Made by a program: the position numbers and the translations under genes. Of a DNA stretch of 64,000 nt, positions 40,535-50,092 are shown piece by piece; the first letter of the stretch is position 1, and each line of letters opens with the position of its first letter. Origin of the DNA: an uncultured Prevotellaceae bacterium (GTDB lineage Bacteria; Bacteroidota; Bacteroidia; Bacteroidales; Muribaculaceae); contig ONKU01000003.1 of assembly GCA_900318535.1 (NCBI GenBank), positions 62,001-126,000 of the forward strand, in the 5' to 3' direction. The notes beneath the pieces were generated by a model. The model had not been told where the DNA came from, ran no database searches, and saw only the letters and a list, made by a program, of their open reading frames with translations.

Positions 40535-41599
40535 TTAATTGGTGATGATGCCGCTGCCGTAGCACAATTCGCCCCGGGCATCATAGATGACCGCAAACTG
40601 CCCCGGAGCGATGCCCTGCACGTCCTGTTCGCTCTCGATGACCCACTGGCGGTCCTCGATGTGCGACAGTTTGCCGCGCATGATGTGGGGCGTGTGGCGG
40701 TTCTTGAACATGATGTCTACGGGACCTTCGGTGCCCTCCCACGGGTTACCTGAGATGAAGTGCATCTCGTCGAGACGCAGGGTGCGGCCATACTGCTTGG
40801 CGGTGCCATAGCCGTTGGAGACGTAGATGACGTTTTCCTTGACGTTCTTGCGCACGACATACCACGGTCCGCCGCTCAGGCCCAAGCCCTTGCGTTGGCC
40901 GATGGTGTGGAACCAATAGCCGCGGTGCTCACCCAGTTTGCGGCCGGTCTCCAGCTCGATAATGGGGCCGGGGCGCTCGCCCAGGTGGCGGCGGATGAAG
41001 TCGTTATAGTCGATCTGGCCCAGGAAGCAGATGCCCTGGCTGTCGCGGCGGTGTGCGTTGGGCAGGTGAGCGGCCTCGGCGATGCGGCGCACCTCCTCCT
41101 TGGGCATGTTGCCGATGGGAAACATCACGTGCAACAGCTGGTCGTAAGTGATCTGTGCCAGGAAATCTGTCTGGTCCTTGACGGGATCGACCGCTGTGGC
41201 CAGGTATTTCACGCCGTTGATGACGCGCGTGGTGGCATAGTGGCCTGTCGCGGTCATGTCAAAGTCCTTGCCCCACCGCTGCTCAAAAAAGCCGAACTTG
41301 ATCATGCGGTTGCACATCATGTCCGGGTTAGGCGTAAGGCCCTCACGCACGGTGCGCAGGGCATATTCCATCACGTGGTCCCAGTACTCCTCGTGCAGCG
41401 AGACGACCTCGAGCGGCAGCCCGTAGCGGTGCGCGATCAAGGTGCACATCTCGATGTCTTCCTCGGCGCTGCAGTCGCCCTCGTCGTTGTCCATGCCGAT
41501 GCGTATGTAGAACAGGTGCAGGTCCTCGCCCTGCTCCTTGAGTTGGTGGACCACAACGGCGCTGTCAACGCCTCCCGATATAAGTACTGCAATGCTCAC
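40535..41599 (-). CDS. mnmA: tRNA-specific 2-thiouridylase MnmA
   Basis: 354 residues. ATP-dependent enzyme that thiolates U34 of Lys, Glu and Gln tRNAs. The PP-loop SGGVDSAV is at residue 8; the two catalytic cysteines are in [12 protein letters not shown] (near 96) and SQGICFLGQ (near 190); ATGHYA and [14 protein letters not shown] are also present. Start codon is GTG at 41599, with no better ATG nearby. The 83-base gap upstream is filled with 14-base tandem repeats. It lies between DoxX and the phosphoethanolamine transferase. Confidence 0.96.
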   Translation of the reverse strand: MSIAVLISGGVDSAVVVHQLKEQGEDLHLFYIRIGMDNDEGDCSAEEDIEMCTLIAHRYGLPLEVVSLHEEYWDHVMEYALRTVREGLTPNPDMMCNRMIKFGFFEQRWGKDFDMTATGHYATTRVINGVKYLATAVDPVKDQTDFLAQITYDQLLHVMFPIGNMPKEEVRRIAEAAHLPNAHRRDSQGICFLGQIDYNDFIRRHLGERPGPIIELETGRKLGEHRGYWFHTIGQRKGLGLSGGPWYVVRKNVKENVIYVSNGYGTAKQYGRTLRLDEMHFISGNPWEGTEGPVDIMFKNRHTPHIMRGKLSHIEDRQWVIESEQDVQGIAPGQFAVIYDARGELCYGSGIITN

Positions 41600-41609
41600 G
41601 GTTTTTTAG

Positions 41610-41675
41610 TTTCTAGTCCTTAGTTTCTAGTCCTTAGTTTCTAGTCCTTAGTTTTTAGTCCTTAGTTTTTAGTTG
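41610..41675 (+). repeat. 14-base tandem repeat, four full copies plus one partial
   Basis: TTTCTAGTCCTTAG at 41610, 41624 and 41638, a variant TTTTTAGTCCTTAG at 41652 and a partial fifth from 41666. It fills the gap between DoxX and mnmA. Confidence 0.85.
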
Positions 41676-41682
41676 TTGGCCA

Positions 41683-42168
41683 TCAGGCATTATCGATGAC
41701 TTTCTCGTCGGCTACGCTCTCGGTGAAATGGGCGGCAATGAAGTAGTCAAGGGATATCTTTCCCGGGCCGGCCAGCAGCATGTAAACAAAGATGCCGATA
41801 AACATCACGGGATAGCCTGGCGCGAAGTTGAACAGCTGGTTGGTGACCGACTCAGGCGCTGCCATGATGACATTTTCGGCAACGAGCATCAGTCCCAGCG
41901 GGAACAGTACCGCAAAACGTGTGAGCAGTCCCAGCATGATGCACACGGCGCACAGCAGCTCAATAACCACAAGCATGGTCATCGACGCTTCTGGACTCAT
42001 GCCCAGGAAACCTTGGAACGTGGGCACAATCTGGTCAAAACTCAACATCTGGCGGATGCACAGTTGCAGGAACATGATGCCAGTGAACAGGCGAAGGAAC
42101 AGACGGGACAAATTGCTGTAAGTGTGGCCTGCGCTATAAAGGAATAGGTTCTTGAAAAATCGGGTCAT
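41683..42168 (-). CDS. DoxX-family membrane protein
   Basis: 161 residues with four hydrophobic helices. The pattern LSRLFLRLFTGIMFLQLCIRQ, then MTMLVVIELLCAVCIMLGLLTRFAVLFPLGLML, matches the DoxX/DoxD-like family, small quinone-linked or redox-associated inner-membrane proteins. It follows a thioredoxin-fold protein by 22 bases, which fits a redox or envelope thiol role, but no direct motif proves it. The C-terminal tail (FTESVADEKVIDNA) is acidic and cytoplasmic. Confidence 0.8.
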   Translation of the reverse strand: MTRFFKNLFLYSAGHTYSNLSRLFLRLFTGIMFLQLCIRQMLSFDQIVPTFQGFLGMSPEASMTMLVVIELLCAVCIMLGLLTRFAVLFPLGLMLVAENVIMAAPESVTNQLFNFAPGYPVMFIGIFVYMLLAGPGKISLDYFIAAHFTESVADEKVIDNA

Positions 42169-42190
42169 TTCGCAATCTATTGAGTGTTAA

Positions 42191-43087
42191 TTAATAACCG
42201 GGATTCACAGCCCTCATCAGCCCCTCGACCGACAGCGCCTTGTTGACGATGGTGCGTTGGCTGTCAAGCACATAGCAGCAGGGGAAGGAGCGCAGGTCTA
42301 ATTGCTTGATCAGGTCCTCGCTGCACCCAACGGTCCAGTTGTCGCAGTAAGTGGCAGCTGTGGTGGCCCAATCGTTGCTATAGCTGTTCATGCACAGGCA
42401 AATCAACTTGGCATTGCCCGATTCAAGCAACGAATTCAAGGCCACGTCGGTGCTCAGGCGCAGGCGACCAATCGAGCTGTCGGTGCTGTTGTCAATAAAC
42501 AGCAAAACGTAGGAATCGCACTCTGGAAGATCGCTCAAGCGATGCTTTAAGCCATCGGTGCCAACGTATTCAAAATCAAGCGTTGCGCCGACTTGTACAG
42601 CGTTGATGCGGGTCAGTTGCTCGGCATAGTGGTCGCGCACCTGTTTGGACAGACTCTTGTTGGCAGCAATGGGTTTGATAAAGGCCACGTAAACCTCGTC
42701 GCTCCAGTACTCGGCCTCGGTGCTGTAGAGTGCACGCTCGGCAATCTCGCCCAGCTTGAGCAGGTTAGACGTGTTGGACTGTGCTTTGTTGACCAGGTCA
42801 CGCACCACGCCCATCACGATGTTGCGGTGCGAGAAACGGAAAAAGTCGACAAAGTCGCGGAAGGTGTTCTCAAACGCCTCCACGTCGGTCACGGGTTTGC
42901 TGATGTCAAAGTTATCCCAAAAGTGGGTGATAATGTAGTTGCAGCGGCTCTCCAGAGTGGAGCAGGTGTCGGGTGCCAGCGGGTAGGCAAACAACCGGCC
43001 CGGCTGTTGCTCGGCCAACTGTGCTTGGGCCGTAAGAGCAAGGGTCGACACCATCAATGTGCTGATTAAAAACAATATACGTTTCAT
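42191..43087 (-). CDS. Secreted thioredoxin-like protein lacking CXXC (DUF5106-type)
   Basis: 298 residues, signal peptide 1-22. The N-terminal part (about 30-165) is helical and resembles the DUF5106-type domain common before thioredoxin domains in Bacteroidetes. The C-terminal 120 residues have a thioredoxin-like pattern: YVLLFIDNSTDSS at the usual active-site position and a cis-proline-like RSFPCCYVLD near the end. No CXXC occurs where the redox cysteines should be (NSTDSS instead), so disulfide exchange is unlikely; a binding or scaffold role is possible. Co-transcribed with DoxX. Confidence 0.72.
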   Translation of the reverse strand: MKRILFLISTLMVSTLALTAQAQLAEQQPGRLFAYPLAPDTCSTLESRCNYIITHFWDNFDISKPVTDVEAFENTFRDFVDFFRFSHRNIVMGVVRDLVNKAQSNTSNLLKLGEIAERALYSTEAEYWSDEVYVAFIKPIAANKSLSKQVRDHYAEQLTRINAVQVGATLDFEYVGTDGLKHRLSDLPECDSYVLLFIDNSTDSSIGRLRLSTDVALNSLLESGNAKLICLCMNSYSNDWATTAATYCDNWTVGCSEDLIKQLDLRSFPCCYVLDSQRTIVNKALSVEGLMRAVNPGY

Positions 43088-43210
43088 GTTATATGTCTGT
43101 GGGCTTTCTGTGGCCCTGGTTGAAATGGCTAAATTACTACAAATGCACCGAATCCTGCATCGTCAAGCCCCGAAAATCGTCTCGCGACAACTTTTTTTCA
43201 CATTCAACGG

Positions 43211-44896
43211 CTATGCCACGGCAAAGATGATGATCAGTTCGGCGATGAGCACGCGCATGAACATCGTCAAGGGATAGACGGTGGCATAGGCCACGGCGGG
43301 AGCATCGTTGCCAGCAGTGGTGTTGGCGTAACCCAGGGCGGGAGGATCGGTCGTGGCACCTGCCACAAGGCCCATGATGGTGCAATAGTTCAGGTGGAAC
43401 TTGCCGCGTGCGACGATCACTGCTATAATCAGCGGGATGATGGTGATCAGGAAACCGTAGAGCACCCACAGCGCACCGTTGGCGCTTAAGATGGTCGAGA
43501 CGAACCTGCCACCTGCGGCAATGCCCACCGATGCCAGGAACAGGCACAATCCCAACTCACGCAGCATCAGGCTGGCAGCGGTGCTGGTGTAGGTCACCAG
43601 ACGTGCCTTGTGGCCATAGCGCCCGATGAGGATGGCAACAACCAGCGGGCCACCGGCCAAACCGAGCTTCATGGGCACCGACATGCCCGGCAGCATGATG
43701 GGGATAGAGCCCACGAGGATACCCAGGAAGATGCCGATGAACATGGTGAACAGGTTGGGGTGCTCGAGGCGCTTGTAGGAGTCGCCCATGCGTTTGCCCA
43801 GACGGTCCACGTCCTCCTCACGTCCCACGACGGTGAGGCGGTCGCCCACCTGCAGCGACAGGTTGGGGCTGGCCAGCAGCTCGACACCGGCACGATAGAC
43901 GCGGGTGACGTTGACCTTGTAACCCTCGTGCAGGCGGATGGAACCGATTTTGCGGCCGTTCAACTCGTTGTTGGTAATGACGATGCGCTTGCTCACGATG
44001 CCCTTGGGCGTGGTCTCCACCTGCCAATCAAAGTCCACGTGCGGGCCGATAATGGCATCGAAGATGTCCTGATCATGGGCGCTCATGACGATGCGCAGCA
44101 CGTCATCCTTGCAGATGATGGTCTCGCCCTGCGGAATCTCAACGGTGCCGTCGGCGCGTTTCATGCGCGAGATGGTAAAATTGCGGTCGATGATGTTGTG
44201 CAGGCGCGTCACGGGAATGTCGTTGATGAGCTTGTTGGTCACCTGATAGGTGATGACGTGGGGCTTGAGCTGGCTGTCTTCTTTCTCGCGCTCGATCTCG
44301 TCGATTTCCTTATCGACGTTGATCTTGAACATCACCTTGAGCAGTACCATCGACAGGATAATGCCGATGACACCCAACGGGTAGGCTGCGGCATAGCCCA
44401 GCGACATCGACTCGTTGAGGTCGCCGGCACGGTCGCCAACGGTCTCAATCAGTGCCTGTTGCGCGGCACCAAGTCCGGGAGTGTTGGTCACGGCGCCGCT
44501 CATCACGCCCACCAGGTCGGTGATGGAGATGTTCCCTGCAATCAGGTAGATGGCGAACGCCACCACGACGTTGAGGCCCACGATGAGCATGGCGATGCCA
44601 TTGAGCTCGATGCCTTCGTGCTTGAACGACGAGAAGAAGCTGGGACCCACCTGCAGACCGATGGAGAAGATGAACAGGATGAGGCCGAACTCCTGGATGA
44701 ACTTGAGCGTCGATCCATCGACGGTCACGCCCAGGTGGCCGACAAGGATGCCGCAAAACAGGACAAAGGTCGCTCCCAGCGAGATGCCGAAGAACCTCAC
44801 CTTGCCCAGCATCACGCCGATGGCGATGACGATGGCATAGACCAGAATGGTGTGTGCCACACTGTTGCCGATGAATAATTCAGTTAGCCAGTCCAT
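43211..44896 (-). CDS. AspT/YidE-type transporter with two RCK-C domains
   Basis: 561-residue inner-membrane protein. Two homologous membrane halves of the AspT/YidE/YbjL family (about 1-200 and 385-561) each contain a GAT/GAV-T-(N/D)-P-P/T-x-LG re-entrant motif (GAVTNTPGLGAA, GATTDPPALGYA). Between them are two TrkA-C/RCK-C regulatory domains (about 215-370; GETIICKDDVLRIV and LQVGDRLTVVGREEDVD). Family members exchange dicarboxylates or amino acids, but the substrate here is unknown. A HAD phosphatase gene lies 30 bases upstream, likely in the same mRNA. Confidence 0.88.
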   Translation of the reverse strand: MDWLTELFIGNSVAHTILVYAIVIAIGVMLGKVRFFGISLGATFVLFCGILVGHLGVTVDGSTLKFIQEFGLILFIFSIGLQVGPSFFSSFKHEGIELNGIAMLIVGLNVVVAFAIYLIAGNISITDLVGVMSGAVTNTPGLGAAQQALIETVGDRAGDLNESMSLGYAAAYPLGVIGIILSMVLLKVMFKINVDKEIDEIEREKEDSQLKPHVITYQVTNKLINDIPVTRLHNIIDRNFTISRMKRADGTVEIPQGETIICKDDVLRIVMSAHDQDIFDAIIGPHVDFDWQVETTPKGIVSKRIVITNNELNGRKIGSIRLHEGYKVNVTRVYRAGVELLASPNLSLQVGDRLTVVGREEDVDRLGKRMGDSYKRLEHPNLFTMFIGIFLGILVGSIPIMLPGMSVPMKLGLAGGPLVVAILIGRYGHKARLVTYTSTAASLMLRELGLCLFLASVGIAAGGRFVSTILSANGALWVLYGFLITIIPLIIAVIVARGKFHLNYCTIMGLVAGATTDPPALGYANTTAGNDAPAVAYATVYPLTMFMRVLIAELIIIFAVA

Positions 44897-44926
44897 TATT
44901 GTTTTGGTTTTTAGTTTCTGGTTCCA

Positions 44927-45595
44927 TTAGGAGATGCGGATGCCGTTCTCGACGATGTCAAGGATGTCAATCGGGTTGTTGACGATGGCATCGGCATGGT
45001 ATTCGACGAGTTCCTTCTTGCTGCGGAAGCCCCAGGTCACGCCCACCGTGTCGATGCAGGCACGCCGTCCCGCTTCCATGTCCACGCCACTGTCGCCGAT
45101 GTAGAGCGCATCGGCCTTGGCGACCTTGGCCTTGGCCAGGATCGAGAACAGCACGCTGGGGTCGGGCTTGACGTTCACGCCCTCGCGGTGCCCCTCGATG
45201 GCGACAAAATTGATGTCGGGGAAATAGTGCGGGATGATCTTGTCCACAGCATGCTGATACTTGTTGCTTGCTACCGCTACCGCCACGCCCAGGTCGCGCA
45301 GGTCCTGCAGCAGTTCGGGCATACCGTTGTAAGGCTTGGTGTAGTCGGTGCAGTGCTCGTTATAGTATTCCATGAAGTCGGCCAGCACGCGGTCCACGCT
45401 CTCGTCGTCACGGGCATCCTCGGGCAGCACACGCGTCATCAGACGCCTCACGCCGTTGCCCACAAAGTAGGGGTAACTCGCCATCGAGTGGGTGGCGTGG
45501 CCGCCCAGTTCAAGGGCGTGATTGGCCGCCTGGCCCAAGTCCTCGATGGTGTTGAGCAGCGTGCCGTCCAGGTCAAATATCACCAGTTTCTTCAT
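44927..45595 (-). CDS. HAD-family phosphatase (phosphoglycolate-phosphatase-like)
   Basis: 222 residues, cytoplasmic. HAD motif I is FDLDGTLLNT (Asp8, Asp10), motif II AVASNK, motif III Lys in VKPDPS, and motif IV YIGDSGVDMEAG. The helical cap after motif I (NHALELGGHATHSMASYPYFVGNG) places it with Gph/PGP-type phosphatases acting on small phosphorylated metabolites. Start at the ATG ending at 45595, 26 bases after a -7 box; a longer frame upstream would run through that promoter and is rejected. Confidence 0.9.
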   Translation of the reverse strand: MKKLVIFDLDGTLLNTIEDLGQAANHALELGGHATHSMASYPYFVGNGVRRLMTRVLPEDARDDESVDRVLADFMEYYNEHCTDYTKPYNGMPELLQDLRDLGVAVAVASNKYQHAVDKIIPHYFPDINFVAIEGHREGVNVKPDPSVLFSILAKAKVAKADALYIGDSGVDMEAGRRACIDTVGVTWGFRSKKELVEYHADAIVNNPIDILDIVENGIRIS

Positions 45596-45621
45596 GTTGC
45601 AATCTCTTTTGATCTCGACTG

Positions 45622-45629
45622 CAAAGGTA
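45622..45629 (-). promoter_or_regulatory. -7 promoter box for the HAD/transporter unit
   Basis: TACCTTTG on the minus strand, 26 bases before the ATG at 45595. Confidence 0.6.
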
Positions 45630-45776
45630 ATATAAAGTTTTGAGTTGTCGGCCTCCTGTGGCAGGTTTTCACTGATGGCGCAGGGAGAGGGATGGTATCG
45701 GTGAAAATGCAATCGTTTGCGTTGATTTTTGGGGACTGTAGCGGGCTTGACTATAAATAATGTGGCGAGGAACCAG

Positions 45777-45784
45777 TAATTTTG
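45777..45784 (+). promoter_or_regulatory. -7 promoter box for the amylase gene
   Basis: TAATTTTG, 88 bases before the ATG at 45873. A small GGTGC-GTTCT-GCACC hairpin follows in the leader at about 45801-45815. Confidence 0.45.
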
Positions 45785-45872
45785 GGGACGCTAAGCAAAA
45801 AGGGGGTGCGTTCTGCACCTTTCACCATCGAAATAACCGGAAATTCAACTATAACTTAAATAACACTGGTAT

Positions 45873-48800
45873 ATGAAAAGGAGATTTACATTATTTCTTG
45901 CGCTTGTGGTGTCGTTGCTGACGCTGCAAGCCGGCGCTGCGATGTATATCGTGGGCGATGGGCCGTTTGGCGGTTGGAATCCGGCCGGCGGCGTTACGAT
46001 GACCGGCCGACCTGACGGGACTTACACTTACACGGCCACCGTCAGCGGCAAGGTGTATTTTGTGTTCGCCGATGGGCGCTCGTCGTCTTCCAGCGACTGG
46101 GACACGTTCAACAGCACCTATCGCTACGGTCCCGAGGGTAGCGACCAAAAGATTGACGTTGAAACTTGGATTCCTACCCAGAAGAGTAGCAGCGGAGCCT
46201 ATTACTTCACGGGTAACGGCACGCAATATGTATTCAAGTTCGACACCATCAACAAGCGGTTCAGAATTGAAGGCGAAATCGATGAGCCTGTCGATCCCGT
46301 CACCGGTGACCTCTATATCTTGGGCGAAGCCGAGGGCAACAGTTGGGATCCCAGTGTGGGTGTCAAAATGAACACGACCGACGGCAACTTGTTTACCGCT
46401 ACGGTCACTTTCAATGGCGAGAACAGTGAGGAGGACGCCGATGTCAGCTATTTCTCCTTCACGACCAAACTTGCCGACGACAGCACTGGTTGGGACGACA
46501 TCACGCCTTACCGGTTCACCGCGTTGAGTGAGGGCAATTTCTGGGTTACCTCATCGATGCTGGGATATGCGATTCCCATGAGCGAGCCGGGCGAGAATGT
46601 GGATGTGGCATTCCGCATTCCCGCAGGAACCTATAAGCTGACCGTCAATTTCAGTGAGCGCACTTGTGTCATCACCCGCGAGGGCGGCAGTACGCCTGTG
46701 GCAGGCAAGGGTTGGCCCGCGATGTTTGGCGGTGTGATGCTGCAGGGCTTTTACTGGGACAGCTACAAGGCCACCAAGTGGAGTAAACTGGCCAGCGAAG
46801 CCCAGGAACTGGGACAATACTTCGATGTGGTGTGGGTGCCCAATTCGGGCAGTGTGGATGCCAGCGGCACGGCCGAGAGCATGGGCTACATGCCCGTTTA
46901 CTGGCTGAAGCACAATACCTGTTTCGGTACCGAGTCGCAGTTGCGCAACATGATTGCTACCCTCCACAGCCACAACACCAGTGTGCTGATGGATATGGTC
47001 ATCAACCACAAGAGCGGCAAGAGCAGTTGGACGGACTTGGCCAACGAGACAGTTAACGGTCCTGTCACCGGCGAGAGATACAGCGTGTCATGGACGACGG
47101 CCGACATCTGTAAGACCGACGAGTGTGTCGCAGAGGGCTATCCCGTAACAGGTGCCAACGACGAGGGCGAGAACTTTGACGGCAGCCGTGACCTGGACCA
47201 CACCAGCGCCAATGTGCAGCAGAATGTCAAGACCTACCAGAAGTACCTGATTGACGAACTGGGCTATGACGGTTTCCGTTACGACATGTGCAAGGGTTAT
47301 GCTGGCTACTATGTGGGCTTGTACAACCAGGCCAGCCAGCCCGCCTTTTCGGTGGGCGAGTATTGGGACGGCAATGTCGAGACCCTGCGCTGGTGGCTGA
47401 ACGAGACCAAGCAGGACAACCGCATCCAGACCGCCGTGTTTGACTTTGCTCTCAAGTACCCGATGCAGAGCGCGTTTGCCGGTGGTGACTGGAGTGCCCT
47501 CAACAACAAGGGCCTGGCTGCCGACAAGCAGTATCAGCGTTACTCGGTGACCTTTGTCGACAACCACGACACGGGCCAAAACACCAACTACGACTGCCTC
47601 AAGACCAACGTTATGCCCGCCAACGCCTTCATCCTGGCAATGCCCGGCACACCTTGTATTTTCTACAAGCATTATCTGGTCTATAAAGATGAGATCAACA
47701 ACTGCATCAAGGCACGTCGTGCTGCCGGTGTCCATAACCAGAGCGACATCCTCACCCAGCGTGAGAGCAATGGCGGTTATGTCCTTGAGACCGAGGGCAC
47801 GCGCGGCAACCTGTACCTGCAGCTGGGCGGCGCCGTGTATAACGGAACTCCCTATGGCTACAAACTAGTGCAGGGCGGCGAAGGCTATAACCTGTACATC
47901 AGCTACGAGATTGACTGGGAACATGTCGGCAAGGATGGCAGCATCCTGGGCTATCCCGTGGTCAGCAAGGCCGCCGGCAACTATGTGGGCAGTGTGAGCC
48001 TCAACGTGGCTCCCAGTGCAAGCGGTACAACGCTCGTCTATACCATCGACGGCAGCGAGCCCACCACATCCAGCGCCAAGATTACCGCTACGACGCCGAT
48101 GACCTTTACCGAGAACACCACCCTCAAGGTGGGCGTGCTCAACGGTGACCAGGTCGAGAACATCGAGAGTTACGTCTATACCGTCACCGAAACCGCTACC
48201 ACCGGCCTCAACGTGTATGTCAAGACTTCGATGGCCAATGCCTACATCTGGGCATGGAGCGGTGATGATAACCTGACAGGCAACACCTGGCCCGGCAAGA
48301 AGATCAGCACTCTGGACAAGGTGACCGTCAACGACATTGAGTGGTATTGCCTGCATGCTGACGTCAACGAGATGGGTGTCATCTTCAGCAACGGCGAGTT
48401 TGGCTTCGAGAACCAGACCACGCCCATCAGCGTGAAACGTGACTCTTACTTCATCTATCCCAACAGCGACTTGGCAACCTTCAAGTACACTGCAGCCGAC
48501 ACCTATATCGACGTGACCGAGAAGTATGGCGGTGCAGGCAGCGCAAGCTTTGAGAAGGTGTATGTGCTGGGCAACATCAACACGGCAGGCTGGTCTCCCA
48601 ACAACGGCTATGAGATGACGACCACCAACGGCGAGAAATACACTGCCACTATCGACTTTGTTGATCCTTACGGCGGTTACAGCTACTTCAGCTTCACGAC
48701 GGCATTGGCAAGTTCGTGGGATGCCATCGCCGGCAACCGCATGGGTGCAACGAGCAACAACTTCCTCATCAACGAGGCCCGTTTGGGCACCGAATTGAGC

Positions 48801-49097
48801 GTTGTTGCAGGTACCAACGCCTTCAGGATTCCCACTGGCAAGTATAACCTGACGTTGTATCTCGAGGGAGGCAAACTGATTGTTGAGAAATGGACTGAGC
48901 CGGTTACTGTCGTGCTGGGTGACGTGGACATGGACGGCAACGTCAACATCAGTGACGTGACCGCGTTGATCGACTATCTGTTGGGCGGCAACGCTGCAGG
49001 CATCAGTGTTGACAATGCCGACTGCGAGGCTGACGGCAACATCAACATCAGCGACGTGACCGCACTGATCGACTATCTGCTGTCAGGCCAATGGTGA
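45873..49097 (+). CDS. Multimodular GH13 alpha-amylase with starch-binding modules and dockerin
   Basis: 1074 residues, signal peptide 1-22. Two SusE/SusF-like binding modules (about 24-130, 145-275) precede a GH13 barrel (about 284-690). Catalytic residues are visible: nucleophile D471 in GFRYDM, acid/base E496 in VGEYWDG, and D566 in DNHD. After the barrel come a chitobiase-C-like beta domain (about 705-770), a CBM26-like starch-binding module (about 775-870), a third SusE/F-like module (about 890-1010), and a pair of dockerin-type repeats (from about 1014; DMDGNVNISDVTALIDYLL and EADGNINISDVTALIDYLL). It should degrade starch outside the cell. There is no SusC/SusD pair adjacent, and what the dockerin binds is unknown. 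Confidence 0.93.
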   Translation: MKRRFTLFLALVVSLLTLQAGAAMYIVGDGPFGGWNPAGGVTMTGRPDGTYTYTATVSGKVYFVFADGRSSSSSDWDTFNSTYRYGPEGSDQKIDVETWIPTQKSSSGAYYFTGNGTQYVFKFDTINKRFRIEGEIDEPVDPVTGDLYILGEAEGNSWDPSVGVKMNTTDGNLFTATVTFNGENSEEDADVSYFSFTTKLADDSTGWDDITPYRFTALSEGNFWVTSSMLGYAIPMSEPGENVDVAFRIPAGTYKLTVNFSERTCVITREGGSTPVAGKGWPAMFGGVMLQGFYWDSYKATKWSKLASEAQELGQYFDVVWVPNSGSVDASGTAESMGYMPVYWLKHNTCFGTESQLRNMIATLHSHNTSVLMDMVINHKSGKSSWTDLANETVNGPVTGERYSVSWTTADICKTDECVAEGYPVTGANDEGENFDGSRDLDHTSANVQQNVKTYQKYLIDELGYDGFRYDMCKGYAGYYVGLYNQASQPAFSVGEYWDGNVETLRWWLNETKQDNRIQTAVFDFALKYPMQSAFAGGDWSALNNKGLAADKQYQRYSVTFVDNHDTGQNTNYDCLKTNVMPANAFILAMPGTPCIFYKHYLVYKDEINNCIKARRAAGVHNQSDILTQRESNGGYVLETEGTRGNLYLQLGGAVYNGTPYGYKLVQGGEGYNLYISYEIDWEHVGKDGSILGYPVVSKAAGNYVGSVSLNVAPSASGTTLVYTIDGSEPTTSSAKITATTPMTFTENTTLKVGVLNGDQVENIESYVYTVTETATTGLNVYVKTSMANAYIWAWSGDDNLTGNTWPGKKISTLDKVTVNDIEWYCLHADVNEMGVIFSNGEFGFENQTTPISVKRDSYFIYPNSDLATFKYTAADTYIDVTEKYGGAGSASFEKVYVLGNINTAGWSPNNGYEMTTTNGEKYTATIDFVDPYGGYSYFSFTTALASSWDAIAGNRMGATSNNFLINEARLGTELSVVAGTNAFRIPTGKYNLTLYLEGGKLIVEKWTEPVTVVLGDVDMDGNVNISDVTALIDYLLGGNAAGISVDNADCEADGNINISDVTALIDYLLSGQW

Positions 49098-49101
49098 TGA
49101 T

Positions 49102-49127
49102 TTAAGTTGAGCAGGTGCTCAACTTAA
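49102..49127 (+). terminator. Hairpin after the amylase gene
   Basis: Perfect 12-bp repeat TTAAGTTGAGCA / TGCTCAACTTAA separated by two bases, five bases after the amylase stop. It lacks a clear T-tract but is followed by a GGTTTAAAGTTTA run. Confidence 0.6.
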
Positions 49128-49212
49128 GGTTTAAAGTTTAGGGTTTAGAGTATTGAGTGGGGAGAATGACAAAAACTCCCGTGGCACTCAGCTCTAAACT
49201 CTAAACTTTCAT

Positions 49213-49220
49213 TATCTTTG
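49213..49220 (+). promoter_or_regulatory. -7 promoter box for ruvC
   Basis: TATCTTTG, 13 bases before the ATG at 49234, so the leader is very short. Confidence 0.55.
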
Positions 49221-49233
49221 CAGTCGAGAAACG

Positions 49234-49800
49234 ATGGAGAAGCAATACGAGAATATCATCATCGGTATCGACCCTGGCACCAACGTCATGGGTTATGCCC
49301 TGCTGGGGGTAAACGGCAAGAAACCCGAGCTCATCGTCATGGGCGTGCTGCAGCTGAGCCGCATGGAGGACCACTACATGCGGTTGAGGCACATTTATGA
49401 GCGCGTGAGTGGCGTCATCCAGGAGTACCTGCCCGACGAGATGGCCATCGAGGCGCCGTTCTACGGCAAAAACGTGCAGTCGATGCTCAAGCTGGGCCGT
49501 GCCCAGGGGGTGGCGATGGTGGCTGCCTTGAACCGTGAGATTCCCATCACCGAATACGAGCCCCGCAAGATCAAAATGGCCATTACAGGCAACGGTGCCG
49601 CCAGCAAGGAACAGGTGGCCATGATGCTGCAGCGCACGCTAGGCATCGACGAGGCCCAGATGCCCGATCTGTTAGACGCTACCGATGCCCTGGCTGCCGC
49701 ACTGTGCCATTTCTATGAGCGCAATAAACCCTTTACCGGCAAGGGCACCAAGTCGTGGAAATCCTTCATCGCACAGCACCCCGATAGGGTGAAAAAGTGA
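49234..49800 (+). CDS. ruvC: Holliday junction endonuclease RuvC
   Basis: 188 residues. RuvC resolves four-way DNA junctions together with RuvAB. The RNase H-like fold shows acidic active-site residues in [11 protein letters not shown] (Asp), in [11 protein letters not shown] (Glu) and in the late [15 protein letters not shown] (Asp). Length is normal for the family. It is a single gene between the amylase and the large TonB receptor unit; the usual ruvA or yebC neighbours are absent. Confidence 0.96.
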   Translation: MEKQYENIIIGIDPGTNVMGYALLGVNGKKPELIVMGVLQLSRMEDHYMRLRHIYERVSGVIQEYLPDEMAIEAPFYGKNVQSMLKLGRAQGVAMVAALNREIPITEYEPRKIKMAITGNGAASKEQVAMMLQRTLGIDEAQMPDLLDATDALAAALCHFYERNKPFTGKGTKSWKSFIAQHPDRVKK

Positions 49801-50035
49801 GCCTGTTTATGGTCTGGGAGACATCAGCAGTGCCAATGAAGCGGAATGTGCCTCGTTGCGCCCCTTTATCTTGATTGATTTCTCGTGCGATTGCACAGTC
49901 GAAATTGTCGGGCTTGTATTGCGATATTACGTTTTCTTGGCGTTATATAAGCTTGATAATTAGATATTTAAAGAATAATTGAGAAATTGTTGAAAAATTC
50001 CCTTGAAATATCGTGTCCATGAAGAAAAAAATGAC

Positions 50036-50043
50036 TACCTTTG
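50036..50043 (+). promoter_or_regulatory. -7 promoter box for the Oar-like receptor unit
   Basis: TACCTTTG, 251 bases before the ATG at 50295. No TTTG was found at the expected -33 position. Confidence 0.55.
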
Positions 50044-50092
50044 TCCCCGAATTGAGGACTATATTAGGAAAATGTCAGTTTATTCTTTGGGC

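Noticed and set aside
41610..41675. Possible CRISPR or minisatellite mobile remnant
   Set aside because: The units are contiguous without spacers and only 14 bases long, so a simple tandem repeat is the better reading.
43610..44878. 422-codon plus-strand open frame
   Set aside because: Antisense to the AspT/YidE transporter; composition is dominated by Asp/His/Gln/Val as is usual for antisense frames here.
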